From Auanema rhodensis (taxonomy: Eukaryota; Nematoda; Chromadorea; Rhabditida; Rhabditidae), in contig OZ059894.1 in assembly GCA_964057225.1 (NCBI GenBank), positions 23,218,476 to 23,282,475 on the forward strand: 64,000 nucleotides of DNA. The letters are read 5' to 3'. Of this stretch, positions 63,843-64,000 are shown in pieces; within the stretch, counting starts at the first letter, position 1, and each line of letters starts with the position of its first letter. A program made the position numbers and the translations under genes. Under the pieces are notes generated by a model. That model worked only from the letters and a program-made list of their open reading frames with translations, ran no database searches and was not told the origin of the DNA.

Positions 63843-64000
63843 TTTTTATTGATATTGGTGCATGGTAACCATGACTTTGAAATTTACGTGAACTTTAATT
63901 TATGCTAATTAAATGTACACGTGATGTGCACTTGGTATGTAACTCGCTTCAGGTGAAAGAATTTGAAATTTTTTGAAAAAATTTTTGTCAAAATGTTTTT
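63843..64000 (+). repeat. Second divergent monomer, cut by the window edge
   Basis: These 158 bases are identical to 1057-1214: a TGCATGG monomer with CAGGTG, then the first 40 bases of the foreign AT-rich block (63961-64000), including the 17-bp dyad at 63967-63983. What follows lies outside the window. Confidence 0.95.

Larger units (their letters stand above)
1..64000 (+). repeat. Satellite DNA array, 176-bp monomer, head-to-tail
   Basis: The T-run plus ATTGATATTGG motif recurs every 176 bp (starts 1, 177, 353, 529 and so on to 63843), giving 363 complete monomers and one partial copy, all in one orientation. Most copies differ by only a few substitutions, and many shared variants are inherited in blocks, so higher-order repeats are present. 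No gene, tRNA, rRNA, transposon or CRISPR-like structure interrupts it. A period of 176 is not a multiple of three, so any reading frame shifts by two bases per monomer and soon meets a stop. Length and A+T richness fit a eukaryotic centromeric or heterochromatic satellite; that role is inference. I do not recognise the family. Confidence 0.99.

Noticed and set aside
1-64000. CRISPR-like array, because of regular short repeats
   Set aside because: The whole 176-bp unit is conserved, with no unique spacers between short repeats, no leader and no cas genes. This is a tandem satellite.
1-64000. Naming the species from known satellites
   Set aside because: The monomer does not match the centromeric satellites I can recall well enough to compare, such as Arabidopsis CEN180 or human alpha satellite. 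A repeat-database search would be needed, so no organism is claimed.

Overview
The whole 64 kb window is one uninterrupted head-to-tail satellite DNA array with no gene I can support. The unit is a 176-bp monomer, about 32% G+C by hand count of a consensus-like copy at 22012-22187. All copies lie in the same orientation. Taking the T-run that opens each unit as position 1, I count 363 complete monomers plus a 158-bp partial copy at the right edge. All but seven net out at exactly 176 bp. The exceptions are 1057-1245 (189 bp), 1246-1419 (174), 22540-22714 (175), 25355-25479 (125), 29176-29350 (175), 39559-39732 (174) and 62613-62786 (174).

This organisation (nucleosome-sized AT-rich unit, tens of kilobases, near-identical copies, higher-order repeats) is that of a eukaryotic centromeric or pericentromeric/heterochromatic satellite in a long-read assembly. 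I do not recognise the family and cannot name the organism; a plant or an invertebrate both fit. I saw no CENP-B-box-like motif. Each monomer instead carries three ACGTGA elements spaced 33 and 32 bp (two are CACGTG boxes, one inside the palindrome TTCACGTGAA) and two longer dyads.

Shared point variants divide the array into zones. Zone A (about 1.6-19 kb) is built from a 14-monomer, 2464-bp higher-order repeat that itself contains a duplicated 5-mer. A block of over 7 kb of it was then duplicated at a spacing of 7568 bp. Zone B (about 19-25.5 kb) carries an 18-monomer (3167-bp) duplication ending in a truncated monomer. Zone C (25.5-34.3 kb) has a 26-to-30-monomer duplication plus 2-mer and 4-mer local duplications. 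Zone D (34.3-64 kb) starts with a 31-monomer (5454-bp) duplication, followed by overlapping copies at spacings of 23, 26, 18, 8, 7, 10 and 2 monomers. The history is one of repeated unequal exchange or replication-based amplification, and several junctions show as hybrid monomers or small indels.

The only sequence unlike the monomer is a 64-bp AT-rich block at 1175-1238 that replaces the 3' third of one monomer. Its first 40 bp recur without change at 63961-64000, after 118 identical bases of monomer, so the same odd monomer lies near both ends of the window, 62786 bp apart. The monomers beside it also carry more private changes than those in the interior, so the window may span most of one homogenised block between two marker monomers. 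Neither end of the array is seen.
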